Positions 1 to 7,231 of a DNA stretch of 10,396 nucleotides are shown here, piece after piece. Below the pieces are notes generated by a model. It had not been told where the DNA came from and searched no databases. It was given only the letters and a program-made list of their open reading frames with translations. Both the position numbers and the translations under genes were made by a program. Numbering within the stretch: the stretch's first letter is position 1; every line of letters starts with the position of its first letter. The stretch is from CAYVZU01 sp964455935 (GTDB lineage: Bacteria > Fibrobacterota > CAYVZU01), in NCBI GenBank assembly GCA_964455935.1, contig CAYVZU010000135.1, forward strand, positions 1 through 10,396, in the 5' to 3' direction.

Positions 1-993
1 AAAAATGATGTTGCTGTGCGTGGGCCGCATCTTGATCGCTTTGATCACCTTGATCAGGTCCACGCCGTTGCGTTCGGCAAATATGCTCCACTCATGCAAG
101 TAGGCCAGGATTGTGGCACGATACGAGTTCTCCACAATCTTTGTGGTTTCCGATTCGATGGGCCGGTCCATGACCGTGAGCGGAAATTTTTTGGTATTGA
201 GCACCTCGTGAAGAAATATTTCCACGCGCTTGCGGGCCTCGGCGTCGCAGCCGGCGCAGACCCGCCAGAAGTCGCGGATGCTGGCCACGTATTCCTTGCC
301 CGGCATCACACGCTCGAAGCTGTGGGCCAGAAGCGGCTCGCCTTTAAGGCCGCGCTCGGCAAAAGCCTTCTTCAGAATGGGCCAGGCCACAAACTCGGTG
401 GTCCCCGGGGCCACTGTGGTTTCGATCAGCACCAGGCATTTCTGGGGGATTTTATCGCCAATGGTGCGCATGGTCGCCTCAAGGGCAGCCATGTCGGCTT
501 CACCGGTCTTCATGTTGCCAAGATGCTGTTTTGCATAGTCGCACTGTACGTCAACCACCACACAGTCCGCCAGTTTCAAGCAGTCGGGGTTGTAGGTCGC
601 AACCAGTGTTTTTGATTCCGTCACGGTGCGCTTGATGAGAATGTCCACTTCCGGGTCCTCGGCCTTGACCGGTGAGATGCCCTGGTTGAGGAGCGGCGTT
701 TTCCAATAACTGCGGGTGCTGGGACGTTGACATCCAATGACGAGCTTCGAGTTGCGGCCTTTTGCGTTTTTGGTGTCGGCCACAATTGCGGCCATGACGG
801 CGCCCACAAATCCAAGTCCCATGACGACCACAACTTCTTTACCCTCTTTGCGGGCCTGGGCCGCGAGTTTCTCGATGCGTTTGTATTCATCCGCGTATTC
901 TTCCTTCCGCGGCAGCGGGAATTTCTTCCCCTCAGGGCTGGTTGAATACACGATTTTGGCTTCGGCCTGGTTTGGCTGCTCGGGTCGTGCCAT
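1..993 (-). CDS. Nucleotide-sugar (UDP-glucose/GDP-mannose family) dehydrogenase, C-terminus cut by window edge
   Basis: Family enzymes oxidise a UDP- or GDP-sugar to the uronic acid in two NAD+-dependent steps, supplying precursors for polysaccharide or LPS. The visible 331 residues hold a Rossmann motif GLGFVG (59-64), ETTVAPGTT (191-199), a SFERVMPG segment (225-232; the family has SPERV.PG) and the central-domain stretch with K285 and N289, which match the conserved active-site Lys and Asn of UDP-glucose dehydrogenases. The catalytic Cys and the C-terminal UDP-binding domain lie beyond position 1. The ATG at 993 has AAGGAG (999-1004) five bases upstream. Two oddities: about 53 charged residues precede the Rossmann fold, which normally starts near residue 5, and the acidic residue expected after the second strand is replaced (VIGCQRPS, 85-92). 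Family is firm; substrate is not determined. A 129-base gap separates it from the GH4 gene upstream, so it may have its own promoter. Confidence 0.85.
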   Translation of the reverse strand, partial: MARPEQPNQAEAKIVYSTSPEGKKFPLPRKEEYADEYKRIEKLAAQARKEGKEVVVVMGLGFVGAVMAAIVADTKNAKGRNSKLVIGCQRPSTRSYWKTPLLNQGISPVKAEDPEVDILIKRTVTESKTLVATYNPDCLKLADCVVVDVQCDYAKQHLGNMKTGEADMAALEATMRTIGDKIPQKCLVLIETTVAPGTTEFVAWPILKKAFAERGLKGEPLLAHSFERVMPGKEYVASIRDFWRVCAGCDAEARKRVEIFLHEVLNTKKFPLTVMDRPIESETTKIVENSYRATILAYLHEWSIFAERNGVDLIKVIKAIKMRPTHSNIIF

Positions 994-1011
994 GGAATCT
1001 CCTTAGGACAA

Positions 1012-1039
1012 ATGATAATTGTGACTTTCGACAGGAAAA
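1012..1039 (-). promoter_or_regulatory. Weak promoter candidate for the sugar dehydrogenase
   Basis: On the minus strand the AT-rich stretch upstream of the dehydrogenase contains TATCAT (1012-1017), five of six matches to the -10 consensus. A poor -35 (TTTTCC, 1034-1039) lies 16 bases upstream. The position would give a leader of about 12-20 bases carrying the AAGGAG site. It rests on consensus matching only; transcription could equally come through from the GH4 gene. Confidence 0.25.
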
Positions 1040-1083
1040 CAGGTTGAAAATAGCGGCGGTGCGGCTTTAAACACAAGGCTTTT

Positions 1084-1120
1084 AAGCCGGTGCCGGCGCA
1101 TGCACCTGTTTAACCGGCTT
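1084..1120 (-). terminator. Hairpin just after the GH4 gene (no U-tract)
   Basis: AAGCCGGT (1084-1091) and ACCGGCTT (1113-1120) form a perfect 8-bp stem with a 21-base loop. The loop can rearrange into a second hairpin GGTGC/GCACC (1089-1093 with 1102-1106). It starts two bases past the GH4 stop codon, where a terminator or mRNA-stabilising structure is expected. Neither strand has a T-run after the stem, so a classical intrinsic terminator is not supported. It could attenuate rather than stop read-through into the dehydrogenase gene. Confidence 0.35.
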
Positions 1121-1122
1121 AT

Positions 1123-2534
1123 CTACAGACGAACGCTCTTGAATTGCGGCAAATGCTTCTGATTCTTGAAAAGCATCTCCCGAACCATTTTCCGAATCTC
1201 CGCCAGCGAAAGCTTCGAGGCGCTCAATGGGTCATAGCAGCAGGCGTGATACACCATTTCCGGATTTCCGGTCAGAGCCGCTTCCACGGCCATTTCCTCG
1301 AGGTGAACCGTAAGGACATTGAGCGGCGCAACGGAGTCCGGCAAGGCGCCCACGTGCACGGGATACAATCGGTGGTCCTTCACCCAAACCGGGACCTCGA
1401 CACAACAGCGTTCGGGCAGATTGGTGATCAGTCCGGTGTTGGGGATGTTGCCGTTGAACCGGTACGGTTCAGCGCCCATCCAGGCATTAACGATCGGCGC
1501 GGCGTATTCGTGACCTCGTTTGAGGTCAACCGGGTTTTTGAACCAATCTTTGGCCCATTTCTTCCAGGTTTTAGCGGTCCGGGTGTATTCGCGAAGAATG
1601 AAAGCGTGTTCGCCGGGATTCCAGTATGAGTCTTTGNNNNNNNNNNNNNNNNNNNNNNNNNNNNNNNNNNNNNNNNNNNNNNNNNNNNNNNNNNNNNNNN
1701 NNNNNNNNNNNNNNNNNNNNNNNNNNNNNNNNNNNNTTGCCGGACCAGATCCGGTCGTTTGCGAAACCACCAGTTGTATTCGGAATTATGGCCGCTGGAT
1801 TCCGTGATGTAATAGCCAAGCTGCAAGAACATCTCGTTGCGCACTCTTTCGACCCGATAGATCTCGGGCTTCTCGACGGCCTTGCGAATGAGCGGATAGG
1901 CATCCTTGCCGTCCTTTTTGAATTCCAGAAACCAGGACATATGATTGATTCCGGCGCATAGGTATTCGGTCTGTTCGGGCCTGGCATTGATCCATTTGGC
2001 CAGCATGCCCGCGGTGGCCTGAACGCTGTGGCAAAGGCCCGTCACTTGAATCGGTGTGGCTTTCTGCATGGCGCGGCAGAGCATGGCCATGGGATTGGTG
2101 TAGTTAAGGAGAAGAGCGTTGGGACAGAGTTTCTGCATGTCCCGGCAGATATCGACCATCACGGGAATTGTGCGCAGAGCCCGGAAGATGCCCGCCACGC
2201 CACGGGTGTCACCCACGTTGAAGTCGACGCCGTATTTGGCCGGAATCTCAATGTCATGGCGCCAGACGTCGACCTCGCCCGCCAGAATCGTCACGACCAC
2301 GGCGTCGGCGCCCTTCAGGGCCTCTTTGCGGTTCGTTGTGGCGATCACCCGGTTGTTCCCATGGTTGAGGTCCACAAGCCTGCGCACGGCCTTGTCGATG
2401 AAGCCGAGCCGCTCTTTGTTGATATCCATGAGAGCGAATGTGCAGTCCTTCAGGTGCGGAAAGGTAAGAATGTCGCGAATGAGGCTGCGGGCGAAACCCA
2501 GGCTGCCGGCGCCGATAAAAGCAATTTTAGCCAT
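1123..2534 (-). CDS. melA: Glycoside hydrolase family 4, alpha-galactosidase (MelA)-like, interrupted by assembly gap
   Basis: GH4 enzymes cleave glycosides by an NAD+ and divalent-metal dependent redox-elimination mechanism in the cytoplasm; MelA acts on melibiose and other alpha-galactosides. The N-terminal part (266 residues) has the NAD-binding IGAGSLGF (7-14), LMDI (35-38), NYTNPMAM (144-151), GLCHSVQ (166-172) with metal ligand C168, and AGINHMSW (194-201) with metal ligand H198. The C-terminal part (170 residues) carries NTGLITNLPERCCVEV and VGALPDSVAPLN, both MelA-like. The 100-N run lies between them, and the halves are in different frames as drawn, so the true gap length differs. 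No signal peptide is seen. The ATG at 2534 is chosen because AGGAGA sits about eight bases upstream and longer starts would enter the FecR gene. Family is firm; alpha-galactosidase specificity is inferred from resemblance to MelA. Confidence 0.88.
1637..1736. other. Assembly gap, exactly 100 Ns
   Basis: A block of 100 undetermined bases inside the GH4 gene, a standard scaffolding placeholder. The reading frame entering from the N-terminal half ends cleanly at 1737, and the frame leaving it has one leftover base (1636). If the gene is intact, the real missing length is therefore 2 modulo 3 and cannot be 100. By comparison with the order of motifs in MelA-like proteins (RPDL, then WNPG or equivalent), I infer that only a short piece is missing. 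Confidence 0.97.
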
Positions 2535-2545
2535 TGTCTTTTCTC

Positions 2546-3244
2546 CTATTCCTGTTGCGAATCGCGTTGCTGGTTGTAGGCCACCCAGCCGTCGCGGCCG
2601 TCGATTTTTGAATCGAACTTGGATTTCTCGTATGAACCATCCTTGCGAACCGAAATTTGTTGCCCGGCTATTATGGAAACCCAATCTTCCAGGCTGATCT
2701 CCGTCGGTCCTTCCACTTCCGTGGGGCCGTCCACTTCCCGGCGCTCGTCCTTGGCCGCTTCCTGCTGCTTGAGTGCCTGACCCGGGCCCACATCCACCTT
2801 TCCCTGATAGACGAGGACATCAGTTGTCGAATCGGACCCGGAATTAACGCGAAAGATTGTACCCCGGATGGCCGCGGCCGCGGTTGGAGTGTATACCTCG
2901 AATTTCCTCTTGGATCCCACAATCTTGCGCATATTCGCCCATACCTTGCCGCCAGCCATTTCCAGCCTCTGTTCGTTGTCATTAACCGAGGCAATAAGGA
3001 TCAGGGACTTTTCGTCAATACGGACGATTCCGCCGTTTGCGGATTTCAGCTCCAACCGGCTTTCCACTCCGGTCCGCACCGTGTCGCTGACGTATAGTGG
3101 CTGTCCCATTGCTGCCGGTTTCCATGCCTTGCGCCTGGCCGAAAAAACCTGAGCCGTTCCAATCAGGTTACTGATGTTGCCGAACTGATCCGCGGCAAGG
3201 CAGGGCACGACAATTAAAAGCACAAGAAAATGACTGAGTCGCAT
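2546..3244 (-). CDS. Exported FecR-domain protein
   Basis: This 232-residue protein starts with a Sec signal peptide (MRLSHFLVLLIVVPCLAA, cleavage likely near residue 18). A FecR-type domain follows: a segment around WKPAAMGQPLYVSDTVRTG with LELKSANGGIVRIDEKSLI, and a second around FEVYTPTAAAAIRGTIFRV and VLVYQGKVDV. Known FecR proteins are periplasmic anti-sigma or sensor proteins, but this one has no membrane anchor, N-terminal anti-sigma region or neighbouring sigma factor. It is more likely one of the many signal-peptide FecR-domain proteins of unknown role. The tail is charged, with a small GPTE repeat. The ATG at 3244 is preferred over an upstream start at 3310 because GGAGGT lies five bases before it and the signal peptide begins there. 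Its TAG stop sits inside the Shine-Dalgarno of the GH4 gene, implying coupled translation. Function unknown. Confidence 0.85.
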   Translation of the reverse strand: MRLSHFLVLLIVVPCLAADQFGNISNLIGTAQVFSARRKAWKPAAMGQPLYVSDTVRTGVESRLELKSANGGIVRIDEKSLILIASVNDNEQRLEMAGGKVWANMRKIVGSKRKFEVYTPTAAAAIRGTIFRVNSGSDSTTDVLVYQGKVDVGPGQALKQQEAAKDERREVDGPTEVEGPTEISLEDWVSIIAGQQISVRKDGSYEKSKFDSKIDGRDGWVAYNQQRDSQQE

Positions 3245-3291
3245 AGAACCTCCGCGAAGGGTCCGAATTGAAACCATGAATATGGCTACTG

Positions 3292-3321
3292 AATATATCC
3301 CGTTCGGCACCCCGGCTTCAA
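3292..3321 (-). promoter_or_regulatory. Sigma70-type promoter upstream of the FecR gene
   Basis: On the minus strand TTGAAG (3316-3321) is followed after 18 bases by TATATT (3292-3297), five of six matches at -10. This gives a leader of roughly 40 bases ending in the GGAGGT of the FecR gene. The same -10 hexamer occurs in the promoter at 7966-7994. It would drive the FecR and GH4 genes. Predicted from consensus only. Confidence 0.5.
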
Positions 3322-3390
3322 TGGGAAGAGCGGGGCGAGGGGTTTGGAAGAAGTTTGGCCAAGAATAGAATCAAAGAATTGGAGCTGCGG

Positions 3391-3429
3391 ATTGGGGAAA
3401 GGCCCTGTCGCCTTTCATTCTTCGCCAAT
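3391..3429 (-). terminator. Imperfect inverted repeat after the M24 peptidase gene
   Basis: GAAAGG (3397-3402) pairs with CCTTTC (3411-3416) across an 8-base loop, and outer arms ATTGG (3391-3395) and CCAAT (3425-3429) can extend it with an asymmetric bulge. It lies just downstream of the peptidase stop codon. There is no T-run on the minus-strand exit side, so this is a weak terminator candidate at best. The rest of 3322-3390 shows no other feature. Confidence 0.2.
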
Positions 3430-3437
3430 CACCCGCC

Positions 3438-4562
3438 CTATTCGCCCATCCACTCGATTAGATGCTTGGGGGATTTCATCAGGTTTCGGAATCCGTCCTG
3501 GGTGATGGCAATGAGGTCTTCAATGCGCACACCACCCCAATTGGGAATGTAGATGCCGGGTTCGATGGAGATTACCGTGCCTGGAATAAGAACATCGGTG
3601 GACGTTGAGGATACCCGGGGCGATTCATGCACCTCAATGCCAATCCCGTGGCCCAATCCATGACCGAAGCAGTCGCCATAGCCGGCTTGGCGAATTACGC
3701 TCCGCGCGGCTTCGTCCACCTCGGCGCAGGTCTTTCCCGGGCCAACAACAGCCAGGGCCTGCTCCTGGGCTTTTCGAACAAGCGCGTAGATCTCTGTGAG
3801 TTTCGAATCCGCCTTGCCAAGACTGATCGTCCGTGTCATGTCGGAGCAGTATCCTGCCCATCGCTGACCGTAGTCGAACAATAGCATTTCGCCTGTCCGC
3901 GGTTTCCGAGCTCCGGTGGGAGCATGTGGTTTGGCCGCATTGGAGCCTGCGGCGATAATGGAGGGGAAAGAGGCTCCCTCGCTTTCCAGCAACCGGCCTT
4001 CGTAATCAAGCCGGGCTGCGATATCTTGCTCCCTCAGTTCGGTAAGCGGCCACTTCAGCATGCGCTCGAATAGCTGGTCGGCTATATCCGAGGCCCGGGA
4101 GATACGATCAATTTCCCATTCGTCTTTTCTGCGAAGGAGGCCGTCGCAGGCATTGTCCACGGGATCAAGCTTGATCTCCGCATTGGAGCGTTTGATCTTT
4201 GCGAAGAGATCGCAGGTCAGGTATTTCGGGTCAAAGGCCAATGCGCGGATTTTCAGGTCGGCGATCACCGAAGCCAAGGTGGCAAGATACTCTTTTTCCA
4301 CAATGGTAACGGTTGCAGCTTGTGTGAGCGTGATTTCTTCATGGGCCTGTTCGCGGTAGCGAAAATCCGTGATCAGAACAGGTTCGGATTGCCTGTGAAG
4401 AATCAAATAGGCGGTGGAGCCGCTGAACCCGGTGAGGTAGCGTATGTGGGGCAGGTGCGTGACAAGGAACGCGTCGGCCTTTTCCGCGGCCAGTAGTTCC
4501 CGGGTCGCCGCTTTGCGGCGGGCATAGGTTTGGGCCCAATCCCTGGGATGCTCCGGGTGCAT
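3438..4562 (-). CDS. M24-family metallopeptidase (Xaa-Pro aminopeptidase/dipeptidase type)
   Basis: Predicted cytoplasmic enzyme of about 374 residues that removes N-terminal residues next to proline or cleaves Xaa-Pro dipeptides. The N-terminal creatinase-like domain has the typical HLPHIRYLTGFSGS (residues 37-50 from the 4562 ATG). The C-terminal pita-bread domain carries all five metal ligands: D230 in LLFDYG, D241 in SDMTRT, H305 in GHGLGHGIG, E334 in SIEPGIY and E348 in RIEDL. H312 in EVHESPR is also conserved. Length fits PepP/PepQ-like proteins, but the sequence alone does not decide which. Start: the ATG at 4562 has GAGG five bases upstream. An in-frame GTG at 4586 overlaps the upstream TPR stop as GTGA and would add eight residues, but has no Shine-Dalgarno. 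Either start puts the gene in an operon with the TPR gene. Confidence 0.92.
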   Translation of the reverse strand: MHPEHPRDWAQTYARRKAATRELLAAEKADAFLVTHLPHIRYLTGFSGSTAYLILHRQSEPVLITDFRYREQAHEEITLTQAATVTIVEKEYLATLASVIADLKIRALAFDPKYLTCDLFAKIKRSNAEIKLDPVDNACDGLLRRKDEWEIDRISRASDIADQLFERMLKWPLTELREQDIAARLDYEGRLLESEGASFPSIIAAGSNAAKPHAPTGARKPRTGEMLLFDYGQRWAGYCSDMTRTISLGKADSKLTEIYALVRKAQEQALAVVGPGKTCAEVDEAARSVIRQAGYGDCFGHGLGHGIGIEVHESPRVSSTSTDVLIPGTVISIEPGIYIPNWGGVRIEDLIAITQDGFRNLMKSPKHLIEWMGE

Positions 4563-4582
4563 ATCAGCCTCGTGAAGCGCGG

Positions 4583-7219
4583 TCACAGACCCGAGAGAGG
4601 GTCGGCTGTATTCTTGTCGGGCCGCGGCCGGCGCCGTTTTCGCGTGAAATCACGGCGTGACTGCGGCTGTCTGGGCTGTTGCGGTTCCGGTTCGGACTGG
4701 GCCAGTCCCATCTCGATTTCGCGAAGCCGGCTGGCCAGTCTATAGCTGGACGGATCGCGTCGCAACAGGAAACGGTAGACTTCAAGGGCCTGATCTTTCT
4801 GCCCCTGGCGCAGAAAAAGCTCGGCCAGCGTGGCCGAGGCAACCCCCTCGGGTATTTCAATCCGCAGCCGTTCGGGTTTGGCCTCTTCGGCCGCTTGCGA
4901 TGCGGACACCGGTGCATCCGCCTTGGGTTCATCGCCTGAGCCGGAAGCCTCCGCCTCCAGCGGCTCATCCAAAGTGATCCGATCCATGCCTTCGAGCTCT
5001 TTGCCGTCAGCACTCCCAGACTCGGCGCTTCCCCCTGCGACATTATAGACCTCCGGGACCGGTGCATTGTCCTTCTCCTGGGTTTCTTCTCCGGCCGGCG
5101 TCTCGGCAATCAAATCGTGCGCCCCGGAAACCGGTGATTTGCCGGGAGCCGTGAAGGCCTCCGTCGCTGCCTCCGGTGTGGGCGGCTCGGACTCCTCCAG
5201 GGAACCGGCAACGGCAAGGTCCGCCTGCGGCTCCTCTTCCGCTTCGTCTTTCAGCGATTCGTCCAAATCGATTTTGTCGATGTTTTCCATGGAAGTGGAG
5301 TCGATCTCTTCGGCTTCGGCCGAACCGCCCGTCACATTGTAAAACTCCGAAACAGGCCCGTCATCTTTCCACGCCTCGCCGTCCTGGATGGGGTTGTCTT
5401 CGGCAATCAGGTCTGCGTTGACGGAGCTTGCTTCCCCGGAGTCGATAACCGGCTGCTCCGGCAGGGCGGAATCGGCTGCCGCCCGGCCGGGTTCAAGGCG
5501 CGCCGGCTCGTTTGCCGCCCGCATGGTCTGGGCCGGTGTTTCCGCACCCGCCTGCGCCAAAGATTCCTTGTCACCCGTTTCCGGCCTGATCTCCGAATCC
5601 TCTTGCTTCTCGTCATTTTCCAGCGATTCTTCAAGCGCGACTTTGTCCATACCTTCCAGCGCCGCGGAATCGATTTCTTCGGTTTCGGCCGAGCCACCCG
5701 CGACGTTGTAGAAATCCGTGAGCTGATCCTGGTCTGTATTCAGGGCCGTGTCGTCCAAAGACTCGGCATCGACCAGATCGTTCTGCTCGGAGGCAACCTT
5801 ATCTCCAGGCAGGTCCCCCTCCTTGGTCGAGGTCGCCGGTACGGGATCGGGCTCACCGGCTCCGGTCTGCGTTTCGGGAGGGATTTCGTTTTGTCCCGCT
5901 GACAAGTCCGCCGGCGCTGCCGTGTCAGGCGGCTTGGCTTCGGCTGTTTGCTCTGCAATCTGGTCGTCGGTCAGGGCCCATTCCGGAATGTGAGCGGTTT
6001 CGGATTCATGGGCTGCGTCCTGTTCGGCGGCCGCCGGATCCGGCTCCTGAAAAGCATCCGGTTCTTTCCATTCTTTTTCAGGCGGATCTTGAGCCGGGTC
6101 CTCATTGGACTGTTCCGGTTGCGCCTCCGGTGCCGGAGGAAAATCCGGGGTCTCGGAAGCGGGATCGGGAACCGGAGCTTCGGGCGCAATCGGCTCTTCG
6201 GCGGCCAGGGAAACAGGTACGGACTCGATTCCCATGTCTGTGACGGGTAAATCCTCCGACTCTGTTTTGGGCGGCACCGGAGCCGGGACTTCATTGGACT
6301 GTTCCGGTTGCGCAGCCGGCACCGGAGAAAAATCCGGGATCTCGGAAGCGGGATCGGGAACCGGAATTTTGGCCGCTGCCGGTTCCGCGGCGGCCATGGG
6401 ACCAGGCGCGGCGTCACTTTCGGCAAATGTGTTCAGCAGCAATTCTTCAACATCCCTATCGAGCGGAGCTGCCGGGGCTGCTGGTGCGCGGTGTGAGGCC
6501 AGATCCAGGATCACCTCATCCAGAGAGCCTTCCGTTGGCACAGTATCCGGAACAATTAGTTCTTCTTCGCCCAGCTCATTGAGCTGCAAGGCCGGCGTCT
6601 CCTCCATGGCCTTGGGTTTCGACTCCTCCATGACCGCTGCTCCTTGAACGGTCTGGGCGGTCAAATCGTCAAGGGATCCCAAACCGGAATCGGCCTTTTC
6701 GGCGGGTTCGTCCACGGCAACGGGCTCAATCTCGGGTGCGGGCTCGGCCCCAGTCCCGGCCATGGCCGCTTCCACCTGTTGCGACAGGCTGACAACGTCA
6801 TCCGGTTCGCCCAGCAGCTCATAGCCGTTGTATCGCTCGTATAACTCATGGATCGACGAATCGAGCGGATCCAGGGCCAGAATTTGGGCATAGCGCTGCA
6901 CGCCCTCCTTCTTGCGACCTTGCGAGATCAGAATGTCGCCCAGCATTTTAAGGGACAGCAGGTTGCGCGGATCAAGCCGGAGCGCCTGTTCGAAACTTTC
7001 CTGCGCTTTATCGGTGACGCCGCGTTCGAGATAGCAGCGGCCCAGAATCAAATGCCCCGTGATATAGGAAGGATTGCGCTCGAGCCCCTGCTGACAGATT
7101 TCGATGGCCTTGGTAACCTCGCCGCTTTGGCGGTACATGTCGGCCAGCCGGGCATACACCGTGGAGGCGGGATTTTGTTCCAGCGATTTGGTGAACTCGG
7201 TAATCCGGGAGTCGGCCAT
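4583..7219 (-). CDS. Large TPR protein with long acidic, repetitive disordered middle
   Basis: An 878-residue protein of unknown function. Three TPR units occupy about residues 18-51, 52-85 and 86-119. A further TPR-like pair of helices (about 794-827, TLAELFLRQGQKDQALEVYR) lies near the C-terminus, followed by a basic tail (RKRRRPRP). Between about 147 and 788 the chain is rich in Ala, Glu, Pro and Asp, with no predicted fold. It contains three copies of a 36-residue unit (from residues 502, 625 and 723) and a duplicated PVPDPASE element (286 and 349). No signal peptide or membrane segment is seen, so it is probably cytoplasmic. The ATG at 7219 has GGAG about eight bases upstream. The gene starts 12 bases after the RfaE2 stop and ends at the peptidase start, so it lies mid-operon. 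TPR ends suggest a scaffold or tether for partner proteins, which is inference. Confidence 0.85.
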   Translation of the reverse strand: MADSRITEFTKSLEQNPASTVYARLADMYRQSGEVTKAIEICQQGLERNPSYITGHLILGRCYLERGVTDKAQESFEQALRLDPRNLLSLKMLGDILISQGRKKEGVQRYAQILALDPLDSSIHELYERYNGYELLGEPDDVVSLSQQVEAAMAGTGAEPAPEIEPVAVDEPAEKADSGLGSLDDLTAQTVQGAAVMEESKPKAMEETPALQLNELGEEELIVPDTVPTEGSLDEVILDLASHRAPAAPAAPLDRDVEELLLNTFAESDAAPGPMAAAEPAAAKIPVPDPASEIPDFSPVPAAQPEQSNEVPAPVPPKTESEDLPVTDMGIESVPVSLAAEEPIAPEAPVPDPASETPDFPPAPEAQPEQSNEDPAQDPPEKEWKEPDAFQEPDPAAAEQDAAHESETAHIPEWALTDDQIAEQTAEAKPPDTAAPADLSAGQNEIPPETQTGAGEPDPVPATSTKEGDLPGDKVASEQNDLVDAESLDDTALNTDQDQLTDFYNVAGGSAETEEIDSAALEGMDKVALEESLENDEKQEDSEIRPETGDKESLAQAGAETPAQTMRAANEPARLEPGRAAADSALPEQPVIDSGEASSVNADLIAEDNPIQDGEAWKDDGPVSEFYNVTGGSAEAEEIDSTSMENIDKIDLDESLKDEAEEEPQADLAVAGSLEESEPPTPEAATEAFTAPGKSPVSGAHDLIAETPAGEETQEKDNAPVPEVYNVAGGSAESGSADGKELEGMDRITLDEPLEAEASGSGDEPKADAPVSASQAAEEAKPERLRIEIPEGVASATLAELFLRQGQKDQALEVYRFLLRRDPSSYRLASRLREIEMGLAQSEPEPQQPRQPQSRRDFTRKRRRPRPDKNTADPLSGL
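4946..5053 (-). repeat. YNV-GGSAE unit, copy 3
   Basis: Third copy in reading order (residues 723-758), beginning EVYNVAGGSAES and ending with LEGMDRITLDEPLEAEA. It is the most divergent copy in positions 12-18 but keeps YNV.GGSAE, the (L/M)E..D(K/R) helix-like stretch and the L(D/E)E.L ending. Confidence 0.8.
5240..5347 (-). repeat. YNV-GGSAE unit, copy 2
   Basis: Second copy (residues 625-660), beginning EFYNVTGGSAEAEEIDS and ending IDKIDLDESLKDEA. It starts 123 residues after copy 1 and 98 residues before copy 3. The intervening sequence is not conserved, so these are dispersed units rather than tandem repeats. Confidence 0.8.
5609..5716 (-). repeat. YNV-GGSAE unit, copy 1
   Basis: First copy in reading order (residues 502-537), beginning DFYNVAGGSAETEEIDS and ending MDKVALEESLENDE. 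Residues Y, N, V, G, G, S, A, E, the later D, and the L.E.L pattern are shared by all three copies. Confidence 0.8.
6102..6176 (-). repeat. 75-bp direct repeat, copy B (inside TPR gene)
   Basis: Near-identical to 6291-6365, with six mismatches in 75 bases counted by eye, offset by 189 bases (63 codons). It encodes PVPDPASETPDFPPAPEAQP and EQSNE. High DNA identity in an otherwise drifting region points to a recent in-frame duplication. Confidence 0.9.
6291..6365 (-). repeat. 75-bp direct repeat, copy A (inside TPR gene)
   Basis: Partner of 6102-6176. It encodes PVPDPASEIPDFSPVPAAQP and EQSNE (residues from 286). The first 23 and last 25 bases are identical between copies; the differences cluster in the middle. 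Confidence 0.9.
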
Positions 7220-7231
7220 CGATCTGCTCCG

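Noticed and set aside
16..615. Long plus-strand open frame of 199 codons
   Set aside because: It lies antisense to the nucleotide-sugar dehydrogenase, whose minus-strand frame has clear family motifs and a ribosome site. The plus frame has no recognisable motif.
2535..2684. Longer N-terminus for the GH4 protein (start at 2684)
   Set aside because: It would overlap the FecR coding region, and the NAD-binding fold begins right after the ATG at 2534, which has its own ribosome site.
2028..2697. Plus-strand frames of 183 and 192 codons opposite the GH4 gene
   Set aside because: They are antisense shadows of a well-supported GH4 protein and show no ribosome site or family motif.
4588..4603. Small hairpin GACCC/GGGTC near the end of the TPR gene
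   Set aside because: It has only five base pairs, lies within coding sequence and has no U-tract. It is unlikely to terminate inside an operon.
5067..6647. Several plus-strand open frames rich in Ser, Gly and Ala (such as 5067-5342, 5388-5711 and 6105-6647)
   Set aside because: They mirror the Ala/Glu/Pro-rich codons of the TPR gene on the minus strand. Their apparent repeats are the antisense of that gene's repeats.
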